This document shows positions 15,467 through 24,033 of a DNA stretch of 64,000 nt, one piece after another. A program made the position numbers and the translations under genes. The notes under the pieces were generated by a model. The model ran no database searches and was not told the DNA's origin. It saw nothing but the letters and a program-made list of their open reading frames with translations. How positions within the stretch are numbered: the stretch's first letter is position 1; each line of letters opens with the position of its first letter. This DNA comes from Kitasatospora viridis (GTDB lineage: Bacteria; Actinomycetota; Actinomycetes; Streptomycetales; Streptomycetaceae): contig NZ_VIWT01000001.1 in NCBI RefSeq assembly GCF_007829815.1, positions 4,493,001 to 4,557,000 of the forward strand. The letters are read 5' to 3'.

Positions 15467-18217
15467 TCAGGCGTCGCCGCCGGCCTCGCCCGGGTGGGCG
15501 GCGGCCACGTCCAGCAGCTCGTAGCGGTCCAGCGCCTCCTTCAGCGCGGAACGCTCGACCTTGCCCTGCTTCGCCAGCTCGGTCAGCACGCCGAGCACGA
15601 TCGACTGGGCGTCGATGTGGAAGAAGCGGCGGGCCGCACCGCGGGTGTCGGCGAAGCCGAAGCCGTCGGCACCCAGCGACTGGTACTGGTTCGGCACCCA
15701 GCGGGAGATCTGGTCCGGCACGGCGCGCATCCAGTCGGAGACGGCCACGACCGGGCCCTCGGTGCCGTGCAGCTTCTGGGTCACGTACGGCACCCGCTGC
15801 GGCTCCTCGGGGTGGAGCAGGTTGAACTCCTCGGCCTCCACCGCGTCGCGGCGCAGCTCGTTCCAGGAGGTCGCCGACCAGACGTCCGCCTTGACGTTCC
15901 ACTCCTCGGCGAGGATGCGCTGGGCCTCCAGGGCCCACGGCACCGCCACGCCCGAGGCGAGGATCTGCGCCGGGACCTGGCCGGCGGTGCCGGCCTGGTA
16001 GCGGTACAGGCCCTTGAGGATGCCCTCGACGTCCACGTTCTCGGGCTCGGCCGGCATCCGGATCGGCTCGTTGTAGACCGTCATGTAGTAGAAGACGTCC
16101 TCGCCGTGCGGGTGCTCGGCGGAGGAGCCGTACATCCGGCGCAGGCCGTCCTGGACGATGTGGGCGATCTCGAACCCGTAGGCCGGGTCGTAGGCGACCA
16201 CGCCGGGGTTGGTCGAGGCCAGCAGGTGCGAGTGGCCGTCGGCGTGCTGCAGGCCCTCACCGGTCAGCGTGGTGCGGCCGGCGGTGGCGCCGATCACGAA
16301 GCCGCGGGCCAGCTGGTCGGCCATCTGCCAGAACTGGTCGCCGGTGCGCTGGAACCCGAACATCGAGTAGAAGACGTAGACCGGGATCAGCGGCTCGCCG
16401 TGGGTCGCGTAGGACGAACCGGCGGCGATCAGCGAGGCGGTGCAGCCGGCCTCGGAGATGCCGTCGTGCAGCATCTGGCCGGTCGGCGACTCCTTGTAGG
16501 CCAGCAGCAGCTCGCGGTCGACCGACTCGTAGGTCTGGCCGAGCGGGTTGTAGATCTTGGCCGACGGGAAGAGCGAGTCCATGCCGAAGGTGCGGTACTC
16601 GTCCGGCGCGATCGGCACGAAGCGGTTGCCGATGCCCTTGTCCCGCATGAGGTCCTTGAGCACCCGGACGAAGGCCATCGTGGTGGCGATGGTCTGCTGG
16701 CCGGAGCCCTTCTTGACCGCCTTGTACGCGTCGTCGCCGGGCAGCTCCAGCCGGCGCGGCCGCACCTTGCGGGTGGGCACGTAGCCGCCGAGCTCCTCCC
16801 GGCGGTCGTGCATGTACTGGATCTCCTCCGAGTCGCGGCCCGGGTGGTAGTAGGGCGGGTAGCCCTCTTCGAGCTGCTTGTCGGTGATCGGGATGTGCAG
16901 CCGGTCGCGGAACCGCTTGAGGTCCTCGACGGTCAGCTTCTTCATCTGGTGGGTCGCGTTGCGGCCCTCGAAGTTCGGACCCAGGGTCCAGCCCTTGACG
17001 GTCTGGGCCAGGATCACGGTCGGCTGGCCCTTGTGCTCGCGGGCCGCCTTGAAGGCCGCGTAGACCTTCTTGTGGTCGTGGCCGCCGCGACCCAGGTGCT
17101 GGATCTGCTGGTCGGTCATGTTCTCGACCATGGCGCGCAGCCGCAGGTCGCCGCCGAAGAAGTTGTCGCGGATGTACGCGCCGGACTCGGTGGCGTAGGT
17201 CTGGAACTGGCCGTCCGGGGTGGAGTTCAGCTTGTTGACCAGGACGCCGTCGCGGTCCTGGGCCAGCAGCGGGTCCCAGGTGCGGTCCCAGACCAGCTTG
17301 ATGACGTTCCAGCCGGCGCCGCGGAACTGCGACTCCAGCTCCTGGATGATCTTGCCGTTGCCGCGGACCGGGCCGTCCAGGCGCTGCAGGTTGCAGTTGA
17401 CCACGAAGGTCAGGTTGTCCAGGCCCTCGCGCGCGGCCAGCGACAGCTGGCCGAGCGACTCCGGCTCGTCCATCTCGCCGTCGCCGAGGAAGGCGTAGAC
17501 GTGCGAGGCGGAGGTGTCCTTGATGCCGCGGTGCTCCAGGTAGCGGTTCATCCGGGCCTGGTAGATCGCACCGAGCGGGCCGAGGCCCATCGAGACGGTG
17601 GGGAACTCCCAGAAGTCCGGCATCAGCCGCGGGTGCGGGTAGCTGGAGAGGCCGTAGGGAGCCTTGGACTTCTCCTGCCGGAAGGCGTCGAGCTGCTGCT
17701 CGCTCAGTCGGTCCAGCAGGAAGGCGCGGGCGTAGATGCCGGGGGACGCGTGGCCCTGGAAGAAGACCTGGTCGCCGGACTCGCCGTCGGCGTCCTTGCC
17801 GCGGAAGAAGTAGTTGAAGCCGACGTCGTAGAGCGACGCGGAGGAGGCGAAGGTGGCGATGTGGCCGCCGACGCCGATGCCGGGGCGCTGGGCGCGCGAG
17901 ACCATGACGGCCGCGTTCCAGCGGGTCGCGTTGAGGACCTTGCGCTCGATCTCCTCGTTGCCGGGGAAGAACGGCTCGTCCTTGGTGGCGATCGTGTTGA
18001 CGTAGTCGGTGCTGCGCATCTCGGGCACGGCGACACGCTTCTCGCGGGCGCGCTCGATCAACCGGAGCATCAGGTAGCGGGCGCGCTCACGACCGCGCTC
18101 GTCGATGGCCGCGTCGAGCGACTCCAGCCATTCCGCGGTCTCCTCGGGATCGAAGTCCGGGACCTGACTCGGAAGGCCGCCAATGATGATCGGGTTGCGA
18201 TCTGATCCGGAAGCCAC
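15467..18217 (-). CDS. aceE: pyruvate dehydrogenase E1 component, homodimeric type
   Basis: 916 residues, GTG start at 18217. Decarboxylates pyruvate with thiamine diphosphate and passes the acetyl group to E2, feeding acetyl-CoA to the TCA cycle and the nearby fatty-acid genes. The ThDP/Mg motif starts GDGEMDEPES; the long single chain is the AceE rather than the alpha/beta type. Divergent from DUF3052 and the AhpE-like peroxiredoxin, an arrangement also known from Mycobacterium (aceE next to Rv2239c and ahpE). Confidence 0.97.
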   Translation of the reverse strand: MASGSDRNPIIIGGLPSQVPDFDPEETAEWLESLDAAIDERGRERARYLMLRLIERAREKRVAVPEMRSTDYVNTIATKDEPFFPGNEEIERKVLNATRWNAAVMVSRAQRPGIGVGGHIATFASSASLYDVGFNYFFRGKDADGESGDQVFFQGHASPGIYARAFLLDRLSEQQLDAFRQEKSKAPYGLSSYPHPRLMPDFWEFPTVSMGLGPLGAIYQARMNRYLEHRGIKDTSASHVYAFLGDGEMDEPESLGQLSLAAREGLDNLTFVVNCNLQRLDGPVRGNGKIIQELESQFRGAGWNVIKLVWDRTWDPLLAQDRDGVLVNKLNSTPDGQFQTYATESGAYIRDNFFGGDLRLRAMVENMTDQQIQHLGRGGHDHKKVYAAFKAAREHKGQPTVILAQTVKGWTLGPNFEGRNATHQMKKLTVEDLKRFRDRLHIPITDKQLEEGYPPYYHPGRDSEEIQYMHDRREELGGYVPTRKVRPRRLELPGDDAYKAVKKGSGQQTIATTMAFVRVLKDLMRDKGIGNRFVPIAPDEYRTFGMDSLFPSAKIYNPLGQTYESVDRELLLAYKESPTGQMLHDGISEAGCTASLIAAGSSYATHGEPLIPVYVFYSMFGFQRTGDQFWQMADQLARGFVIGATAGRTTLTGEGLQHADGHSHLLASTNPGVVAYDPAYGFEIAHIVQDGLRRMYGSSAEHPHGEDVFYYMTVYNEPIRMPAEPENVDVEGILKGLYRYQAGTAGQVPAQILASGVAVPWALEAQRILAEEWNVKADVWSATSWNELRRDAVEAEEFNLLHPEEPQRVPYVTQKLHGTEGPVVAVSDWMRAVPDQISRWVPNQYQSLGADGFGFADTRGAARRFFHIDAQSIVLGVLTELAKQGKVERSALKEALDRYELLDVAAAHPGEAGGDA

Positions 18218-18673
18218 GCTGTTCCTTCACTGTCGGACGAATGGGGGTGTGTCGCGCCGCCTCCATCGTGCTACCGCGTTCGGAGATCCGTCATCTCTAC
18301 CGATCGGTAACCGTCGTCCCTGGTCAGGGCTCCGGTTCTAGGTGGCGTGCGGCCGGCGGTCCGCTTGGCCCGCCGGAGTGAGGGCCAACAGGAGACTCTA
18401 CGCCGGTGATCGAGCTGCTCTCGAATGCCGTTCGCATCGCGGGCGGTCGGGCCGGATCGCGGCTCCCGTCCACGGGCCTCCGCAGCATGGGCGAACGGTC
18501 AGTAAAAGGGCAAATCGGTGTGATTCCCGGCACAGGCAACGGCGTGTCTTGGGGCGACACGTCAACCTTTGGGTGGGATCGGGGGTCGGGTACTTGCGCG
18601 AACCGCCGCGCCCGTGTGGACTACGGCCACAGCCTGGCACCGACGCCGGGCCGAAATACTGGAGGTTATTCCC
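18218..18673. other. 456-bp divergent regulatory region between aceE and DUF3052
   Basis: No convincing ORF. It must carry the aceE promoter (minus strand) and the DUF3052 promoter. The unusually AT-rich stretch 18498-18525 (AGTAAAAGGGCAAATC) stands out, followed by GGTGTGATTCCC and a 6-bp hairpin CGTGTC-loop-GACACG (18543-18561). This could be a structured leader; see findings. Confidence 0.6.
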
Positions 18674-19111
18674 GTGAGCGCGACCGCGGACCCCGCGGAC
18701 AAGTCCAACCCGGCCGTCAAGCTGGGCTTCGAGCCCGGTCAGATCGTCCAGGAGCTGGGGTACGACGACGACACCGACCAGGACCTCCGCGAGGGCATCG
18801 AGGAGATCACCGGTGAGGAGCTCGTCGACGAGGACTACGACGACGTCGCCGACGCCGTCCTGCTGTGGCACCGCGAGGAGGACGGGGATCTGACCGACGC
18901 CCTCGTCGACGCCCAGGAGTACCTGGTCGAGGGCGGTCTGATCTGGCTGCTGACGCCGAAGAAGGGGCGCGACGGCCACGTCGAGGCGCACGAGGTCGCC
19001 GAGGCGGCGCAGACCGCCGGGCTGTCGCAGACCAGCTCGATCACCGTGGCGGCCGACTGGGCCGGTACCCGGCTGGCGACCCCGAAGTCGGCCGCGAAGC
19101 CCAAGCGCTGA
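18674..19111 (+). CDS. DUF3052 family protein
   Basis: 145 residues from GTG 18674 with a GGAGG site at 18661-18665. A very acidic middle (DDDTDQDLREGIEE, GEELVDEDYDD) and a C-terminal WLLTPKKGRDGHVEAHEV segment characterise DUF3052, an actinobacterial family of unknown function often placed between aceE and ahpE. The conserved neighbourhood suggests a link to pyruvate metabolism or redox stress, unproven. Confidence 0.88.
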   Translation: MSATADPADKSNPAVKLGFEPGQIVQELGYDDDTDQDLREGIEEITGEELVDEDYDDVADAVLLWHREEDGDLTDALVDAQEYLVEGGLIWLLTPKKGRDGHVEAHEVAEAAQTAGLSQTSSITVAADWAGTRLATPKSAAKPKR

Positions 19112-19151
19112 GTCTCGCGCCGAACCGCCCGCCGGGTCAGTGACCGGCGTC

Positions 19152-19189
19152 GACGGCCCCCGCTGGAGCTTCCTCCAGCGGGGGCCGTC
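19152..19189. terminator. strong hairpin after DUF3052
   Basis: Perfect 16-bp stem GACGGCCCCCGCTGGA / TCCAGCGGGGGCCGTC around loop GCTTCC. It lies 40 bp after the DUF3052 stop and separates it from the peroxiredoxin gene, so the two are probably separate transcripts or partly attenuated. Confidence 0.88.
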
Positions 19190-19364
19190 CGCTGTCCGCC
19201 GGGACTCGTGCACTCCGCCCGGGGGACTGTTCGCCCCGGGCGAAACTCCGCCCGAAGGGACCCCCTGGCTCACCCGTTCGGCCGAAGGGGCCCCGACGGA
19301 TGCAAGGATGTGGCCGCGGCGGCCGCCGGTCGCCCTGCGCGCTCCGCTGAGAAAGGTCCTCACC

Positions 19365-19823
19365 ATGGCCATCGAGGTCGGCACCCAGGCTCCGGACTTC
19401 GAGCTGAAGAACCAGCACGGCGAGCTGATCAAGCTCTCCGACTTCCGGGGTGAGAAGAACGTCGTCCTGGTCTTCTACCCGTTCGCCTTCACCGGCGTCT
19501 GCACCGGCGAGGTCTGCGAGATCCAGCAGGAGCTGCCCCGGCTGCAGAACGACGACGTCCAGGTGCTGGCGGTCTCCAGCGACTCGCCGTTCACCCTGCG
19601 GGTCTTCGCGGAGCAGCAGAGCCTCGACTACCCCCTGCTGTCGGACTTCTGGCCGCACGGTGCGACCTCCCGCGCCTACGGCGTCTTCGACGAGGAGAAG
19701 GGCTGCGCGGTGCGCGGCACCTTCGTGATCGACAAGGCCGGCGCGGTCCGCTGGTCCATCGTCAACGGCCTCCCGGACGCCCGGGACACCAAGGAGTACC
19801 TGGCCGCGATCGACGCGCTCTGA
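19365..19823 (+). CDS. ahpE: 1-Cys peroxiredoxin, AhpE type
   Basis: 152 residues. Peroxidatic Cys46 in PFAFTGVCTGEVC with the conserved P-x3-T-x2-C pattern. Reduces peroxides and peroxynitrite in the cytoplasm. Cys51, five residues after the peroxidatic Cys, is an extra cysteine that could resolve or be glutathione/mycothiol-linked. A third cysteine lies at KGCAVRG. Own promoter expected in the 253-bp gap upstream, since a terminator precedes it. Confidence 0.9.
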   Translation: MAIEVGTQAPDFELKNQHGELIKLSDFRGEKNVVLVFYPFAFTGVCTGEVCEIQQELPRLQNDDVQVLAVSSDSPFTLRVFAEQQSLDYPLLSDFWPHGATSRAYGVFDEEKGCAVRGTFVIDKAGAVRWSIVNGLPDARDTKEYLAAIDAL

Positions 19824-19839
19824 GCCCCTCCCGGCCCCC

Positions 19840-19887
19840 GGAACGGCCCGGTGCGGCAGGCGGACGCCTGCCACGCCGGGCCGTTCC
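19840..19887. terminator. long hairpin after peroxiredoxin
   Basis: Near-perfect stem: GGAACGGCCCGG...GGCAGGCG pairs with CGCCTGCC...CCGGGCCGTTCC, interrupted only by a TGC/ACG mismatch. Starts 17 bp after the ahpE stop. Confidence 0.85.
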
Positions 19888-19983
19888 GCCTCGCGGACGG
19901 GAACCCGACAGTACGATCGGGCCGTTGGCCGAACGAGGGCCCGCACGGATACGGGACACGACGAACAGCACTTGGAGGTACCT

Positions 19984-20559
19984 GTGGGTGTGAGCCTGAG
20001 CAAGGGCGGCAACGTCTCGCTGACCAAGGAGGCGCCGGGCCTGACCGCGGTCCTGGTCGGCCTGGGCTGGGACGCCCGGACCACCACCGGCGCGGACTTC
20101 GACCTGGACGCCAGTGCGCTGCTGTGCACCGAGGCGGGCAAGGTCGCCAAGGACAGCGACTTCGTCTTCTTCAACAACCTCAAGAGCGCCGACGGTTCGG
20201 TCGAGCACACCGGCGACAACCTCACCGGTTCCGGTGACGGCGACGACGAGGTGATCAAGGTGGACCTGTCCACCGTGCCGGCCGGCGTCGCGAAGATCGT
20301 CTTCCCGGTCTCGATCTACGAGGCGGAGACCCGCGGGCAGAACTTCGGCCAGGTGCGCAACGCCTACATCCGGGTGGTCAACCAGGTCGGCGGTGCCGAG
20401 ATCGCCCGCTACGACCTCTCCGAGGACGCCTCGACCGAGACCGCGATGGTCTTCGGCGAGCTCTACCGCAACGGTGCGGAGTGGAAGTTCCGCGCGATCG
20501 GCCAGGGCTACGCCTCCGGCCTGCGCGGGATCGCCCAGGACTTCGGGGTGAACGTCTGA
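19984..20559 (+). CDS. terD: TerD-family calcium-binding stress protein
   Basis: 191 residues from GTG 19984, chosen for the GGAGG at 19974-19978. Typical TerD: VSLSKGGNVSL start, DLDASALL, and the acidic Ca-binding segment GDNLTGSGDGDDE, ending SGLRGIAQDFGVNV. TerD proteins are cytoplasmic or membrane-associated, bind Ca2+ and, in streptomycetes, affect differentiation and tellurite tolerance. First gene of the Ter locus; 71% or so of its residues look shared with the next TerD by eye, so likely a duplication. Confidence 0.95.
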   Translation: MGVSLSKGGNVSLTKEAPGLTAVLVGLGWDARTTTGADFDLDASALLCTEAGKVAKDSDFVFFNNLKSADGSVEHTGDNLTGSGDGDDEVIKVDLSTVPAGVAKIVFPVSIYEAETRGQNFGQVRNAYIRVVNQVGGAEIARYDLSEDASTETAMVFGELYRNGAEWKFRAIGQGYASGLRGIAQDFGVNV

Positions 20560-20594
20560 CCCCCACCGTCTGACCCCGGGTCACCCGGTTTCCT

Positions 20595-20629
20595 GACGGC
20601 CCGTCGCGCCCCGTGCGCGGCGGGCCGTC
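20595..20629. terminator. hairpin between the two terD genes
   Basis: GACGGCCCG pairs with CGGGCCGTC, with an inner CGCGC/GCGCG. It begins 36 bp after the first terD stop and suggests that the second terD has its own promoter. Confidence 0.75.
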
Positions 20630-20826
20630 GGCGTTCCCGGGGGCCTTGGCGGGACGGCCTCGTTCTGGCGCGAAACGGTCCTCGGGGTGCTTGATAGGTT
20701 CTCCAAGTTCAGCATGTTCAGTGGGCGGTTCGGAACTGTTCGACCGCGGGCGGGCGTAGACATGAAGTCGACCCGCCCCGTCCGGAGCACGGTGCGGGCC
20801 GCCAGGGAGTGGGAGGAAGAGCCACC

Positions 20827-21411
20827 ATGAGTGTGACGCTCGTCAAGGGCGGAAACGTCTCGCTGAGCAAGGCCGCACCGAATCTGACACAGGTGCAGAT
20901 CGGGCTCGGCTGGGACGCCCGGTCCACCACCGGCGCGCCCTTCGACCTCGACGCGAGTGCGCTGCTCTGCTCGGGCGGCCGGGTGCTCGGCGACGAGTAC
21001 TTCGTCTTCTACAACAACCTCAAGAGCCCCGAGGGCTCCGTCGAGCACCTGGGGGACAACCTGGTCGGCGGGGTCGAGGGCGAGGAGGGGGACGAGGAGG
21101 TCGTGGTGGTCAACCTCGACCTGGTCCCGGCCCAGGTGGACAAGGTGGTCTTCCCGGTCTCGATCTACGACGCGGACGCGCGGGCGCAGAGCTTCGGCCA
21201 GGTGCGCAACGCCTACATCCGGGTGGTCGACACGCAGGGCGGCGGGGAGATCGCGCGGTACGACCTGACCGAGGACGCCTCCAGCGAGACCGCGATGATC
21301 TTCGGCGAGCTCTACCGCTACCAGGGGGAGTGGAAGTTCCGCGCCGTCGGTCAGGGGTACGCCTCCGGGCTCCGTGGGATCGCCCTGGATTTCGGGGTCA
21401 ACGTACAGTAA
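20827..21411 (+). CDS. terD: TerD-family calcium-binding stress protein, second copy
   Basis: 194 residues from ATG 20827 with GGAGGAAGAG upstream. Same layout as the previous protein, with an expanded acidic Ca-binding loop GVEGEEGDEEVVVV. Preceded by its own 267-bp gap. TAA stop at 21409, rare in this GC-rich window, directly followed by an inverted repeat and the DUF475 gene. Confidence 0.95.
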   Translation: MSVTLVKGGNVSLSKAAPNLTQVQIGLGWDARSTTGAPFDLDASALLCSGGRVLGDEYFVFYNNLKSPEGSVEHLGDNLVGGVEGEEGDEEVVVVNLDLVPAQVDKVVFPVSIYDADARAQSFGQVRNAYIRVVDTQGGGEIARYDLTEDASSETAMIFGELYRYQGEWKFRAVGQGYASGLRGIALDFGVNVQ

Positions 21412-21438
21412 AGATCACGTCAAAAGATGATGTGATCT
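21412..21438. promoter_or_regulatory. AGATCAC-N13-GTGATCT inverted repeat
   Basis: A 7-bp inverted repeat in an AT-rich linker between terD2 and the DUF475 gene. Could be a weak hairpin tuning read-through or an operator; too short to call. Confidence 0.4.
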
Positions 21439-21461
21439 GAAGGCCGAAAGGTAGTCATAGC

Positions 21462-22586
21462 GTGTTCCTCCGCACATTCGGATGGTCCTTCGTGACCACG
21501 ATCGCCGGGTTGGTGGCGGCAGGGCTGATCTGGGGACCCACCGGGTTCGGCGTGGTGCTGATCCTGGCGATCCTGGAGATCTCCCTCTCGTTCGACAACG
21601 CGGTGGTCAACGCCACGGTCCTGAAGCGGATGAACCCCTTCTGGCAGAAGATCTTCCTCACGGTCGGCGTGCTGATCGCGGTCTTCGGCATGCGGCTGCT
21701 CTTCCCGCTGCTGGTCGTGATGCTCACCGCGCACATCGGGCCGGGCACCGTGATCGACCTGGCGCTGCACACCGGCCACACCTACCAGGGCCTGACCTAC
21801 GGTCAGCACCTGGAGGCCGCCAACCCGGCGATCGCCGCGTTCGGCGGGATCTTCCTGCTGATGATCTTCCTGGACTTCATCCTGGCGGAGAAGGACTACC
21901 ACTGGCTTCGCCCGATCGAGCGGACGCTGGAGAAGCTCGGCAAGCTCGAAGCCCTCTCCAGCGTGATCGCGCTGGTCTCGCTGGTGCTGGCCGCGCGCTT
22001 CTTCGCCGGGGACCGGGCCGAGACGGTGCTGCTGGCCGGCGTGCTCGGCCTGGTCACCTACCTGGTGGTGAACGGGCTCTCGGGGGTGTTCGAGAGCTCG
22101 GTCGAGGCCGAGGAGGAGGCGGAGGAGGAGGCCGAGCGGGAGGGCCGGTCGCTGGTCCAGGTGGCCGGCAAGGCGGCGTTCTTCCTCTTCCTCTACCTGG
22201 AGGTGCTGGACGCCTCGTTCTCCTTCGACGGCGTGGTCGGCGCCTTCGCCATCTCCAACGACATCTTCCAGATCACCCTGGGCCTGGGCATCGGCGCGAT
22301 GTACATCCGCTCGCTGACCGTCTTCCTGGTCCGCAAGGGCACCCTGGACGACTACGTCTACCTGGAGCACGGCGCGCACTACGCGATCGGGGCGCTGGCC
22401 GCGATCCTGCTGGTCTCCATCGAGTACAAGATCCCGGAGATCGTCACCGGCCTGATCGGGGTCGCCTTCATCGGCGCCGCGCTCGGCTCCTCGGTGCTGC
22501 GCAACCGGCGCCAGGCGGCGCTGGGTTCGCTGGCGGCGCAGGACTCGTCGTCATCCTCGTCGTCATCGGTCGGCACCCGGCACTGA
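21462..22586 (+). CDS. DUF475 integral membrane protein (TerC-like)
   Basis: 374 residues, GTG start. About nine hydrophobic segments. Two family motifs with charged residues inside membrane segments, ISLSFDNAVVNA near the N-terminus and ASFSFDGVVGAFA after residue 240, are the hallmark of the TerC/DUF475 superfamily and probably bind a metal ion. An acidic EEEAEEEAE cytoplasmic loop lies between the halves and a serine run ends the protein. Sits 50 bp after terD2; TerC and TerD are thought to act together at the membrane. Confidence 0.93.
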   Translation: MFLRTFGWSFVTTIAGLVAAGLIWGPTGFGVVLILAILEISLSFDNAVVNATVLKRMNPFWQKIFLTVGVLIAVFGMRLLFPLLVVMLTAHIGPGTVIDLALHTGHTYQGLTYGQHLEAANPAIAAFGGIFLLMIFLDFILAEKDYHWLRPIERTLEKLGKLEALSSVIALVSLVLAARFFAGDRAETVLLAGVLGLVTYLVVNGLSGVFESSVEAEEEAEEEAEREGRSLVQVAGKAAFFLFLYLEVLDASFSFDGVVGAFAISNDIFQITLGLGIGAMYIRSLTVFLVRKGTLDDYVYLEHGAHYAIGALAAILLVSIEYKIPEIVTGLIGVAFIGAALGSSVLRNRRQAALGSLAAQDSSSSSSSSVGTRH

Positions 22587-22604
22587 CGCCGGCCCGGCCA
22601 CGGA

Positions 22605-22645
22605 CGAAGGCCCCCGCACCCTGGACCAGGGTGCGGGGGCCTTCG
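22605..22645. terminator. bidirectional terminator between DUF475 and DUF2637 genes
   Basis: 20-bp perfect inverted repeat (22605-22624 and 22626-22645; CGAAGGCCCCCGCACCCTGG) around a single A. It sits between convergent genes and should stop both. Confidence 0.92.
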
Positions 22646-22658
22646 GCGTCGAGCGGGG

Positions 22659-23735
22659 TCAGCCGAGCTTCTTCTCCATCGCCCGCAGCTTGCGCTCCAG
22701 CGAGTCGAAGGGCGAGTCCAGCTTCGGCATCGACAGCGTGTCGTCGTCCGGGGTCAGGTCGATCGCGCCGGCGCGGCGCAGGCCGCCGGAGAGCGCGGCG
22801 GGCTCCAGCGCGGAGCGGCCGGTCCTGGCCAGCGGGTCGGCCTCGGTGGTCAGTGCGTCAGCGGACTCCGCTAGCGCAGGCTCCGTAGCGGGCTGGCCGT
22901 CGGCGCCGCCGCGGGTCAGGGCGGGCACCTGGCGGCCGCCGCGGCCACGGGTCAGGCTGCCCTGCCGGGCGATCGCCTTCAGCTCGGCCCGCTCCCGGCG
23001 GTCGGCGCTGCGGGCCGCGGTGCGGGCGGCCAGCTTGCTGACCCGCTCCTCGCGGACCTCCTCCACCGCCTCGTCCAGGCTGCGCACGTTCTCCAGCAGC
23101 ATCAGCGACCAGGCCGCGTAGGTCTCGCGCGGGGCGCGCAGCCAGCGGACGATCCGGATCTGCGGCAGCGGACGGGGGATCAGGCCCTGCTCGCGCAGCG
23201 CGGCCCGGCGGGTCTGCTTGAGCGCCCGGTCGAAGAGCACGGCCGCCGAGATCGACATGCCGGCGAAGAACTGCGGGGCGCCGTTGTGATCGCCGCCGCG
23301 CGGGGCGTGCACCCAGTTGAACCAGGCCGAGGCGATCGCGAAGAGCCACACCAGCATCCGGGAGCCGAGCGCCGCGTCACCGTGGCTGGCCTCGCGGACG
23401 GCGAGCACGGAGCAGAACATCGCGGCGCCGTCCAGGCCGAACGGCACCAGGTACTGCCAGCCGTTGCTCAGGCCCAGGTTCTCGGTGCCGAAGCCGACCA
23501 GGCCGTGGAAGGAGAGCGCGGCCGCCACGCCGGCGCACACGAACAGCAGCACGTAGGAGGAGATCCCGTAGACCATCTCCTTGCGGCGGCGGCGCTCCTC
23601 GCTGCGCTCCCAGGAGTCCGTGCTCTCCTCGGTCTTGGACGCCTTGAAGCGCAGGGTGGCCACCAGGACGGCGGTGAAGACCAGGGCCGCGCCGCCGACG
23701 ACGGCCCAGACAACCTGTATGGACGAGAGTGACAT
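22659..23735 (-). CDS. DUF2637-type membrane protein
   Basis: 358 residues from ATG 23735; upstream in-frame codons lack coding character. N-terminal membrane helix, then about three more (VYGISSYVLLFVCAGVAAAL, GLDGAAMFCSVLAVREA, MLVWLFAIASAWFNWVHA), followed by a ~170-residue charged cytoplasmic tail. DUF2637 proteins are actinobacterial; relatives occur as plasmid-transfer SpdB-type proteins and near ter genes. Function unknown. Convergent with DUF475 and divergent from the TerA-like gene. Confidence 0.75.
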   Translation of the reverse strand: MSLSSIQVVWAVVGGAALVFTAVLVATLRFKASKTEESTDSWERSEERRRRKEMVYGISSYVLLFVCAGVAAALSFHGLVGFGTENLGLSNGWQYLVPFGLDGAAMFCSVLAVREASHGDAALGSRMLVWLFAIASAWFNWVHAPRGGDHNGAPQFFAGMSISAAVLFDRALKQTRRAALREQGLIPRPLPQIRIVRWLRAPRETYAAWSLMLLENVRSLDEAVEEVREERVSKLAARTAARSADRRERAELKAIARQGSLTRGRGGRQVPALTRGGADGQPATEPALAESADALTTEADPLARTGRSALEPAALSGGLRRAGAIDLTPDDDTLSMPKLDSPFDSLERKLRAMEKKLG

Positions 23736-23899
23736 GCGGCGTGAGCCTCTGCTTTCCGCGGTCGGGCGGGAGGTGGGAGGGGTACCCGCGGGTGACGGGG
23801 GACACCTGTGCGCGATGACGATATCGCGTCCGAAGGGGGGCCATGGTACGGGAGTGCGGTTGTGCTCACCATCCGCTGGACGGGTGTTGCTCCGGTGCT

Positions 23900-23950
23900 C
23901 CGACGGTGCGGTGACGAACCGTCGGATCCGACGGTGGCTCAGAGCCACCG
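23900..23950. promoter_or_regulatory. cluster of CCGACGGT half-sites and two perfect palindromes
   Basis: ACCGTCGGATCCGACGGT (23918-23935) is a perfect 18-bp palindrome; another CCGACGGT lies at 23900-23907; the overlapping CGGTGGCTC-A-GAGCCACCG (23932-23950) is a second perfect palindrome. All in the divergent gap between the DUF2637 and TerA-like genes, so a shared operator is likely. Confidence 0.6.
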
Positions 23951-24033
23951 CTGGGTAGGGGATCCAGGGCACAATGGTGCGTCAGGCGGGCGTCACGGCA
24001 GGTGACGGCCGGTCGAGGGCTGGGGGCGGGACA

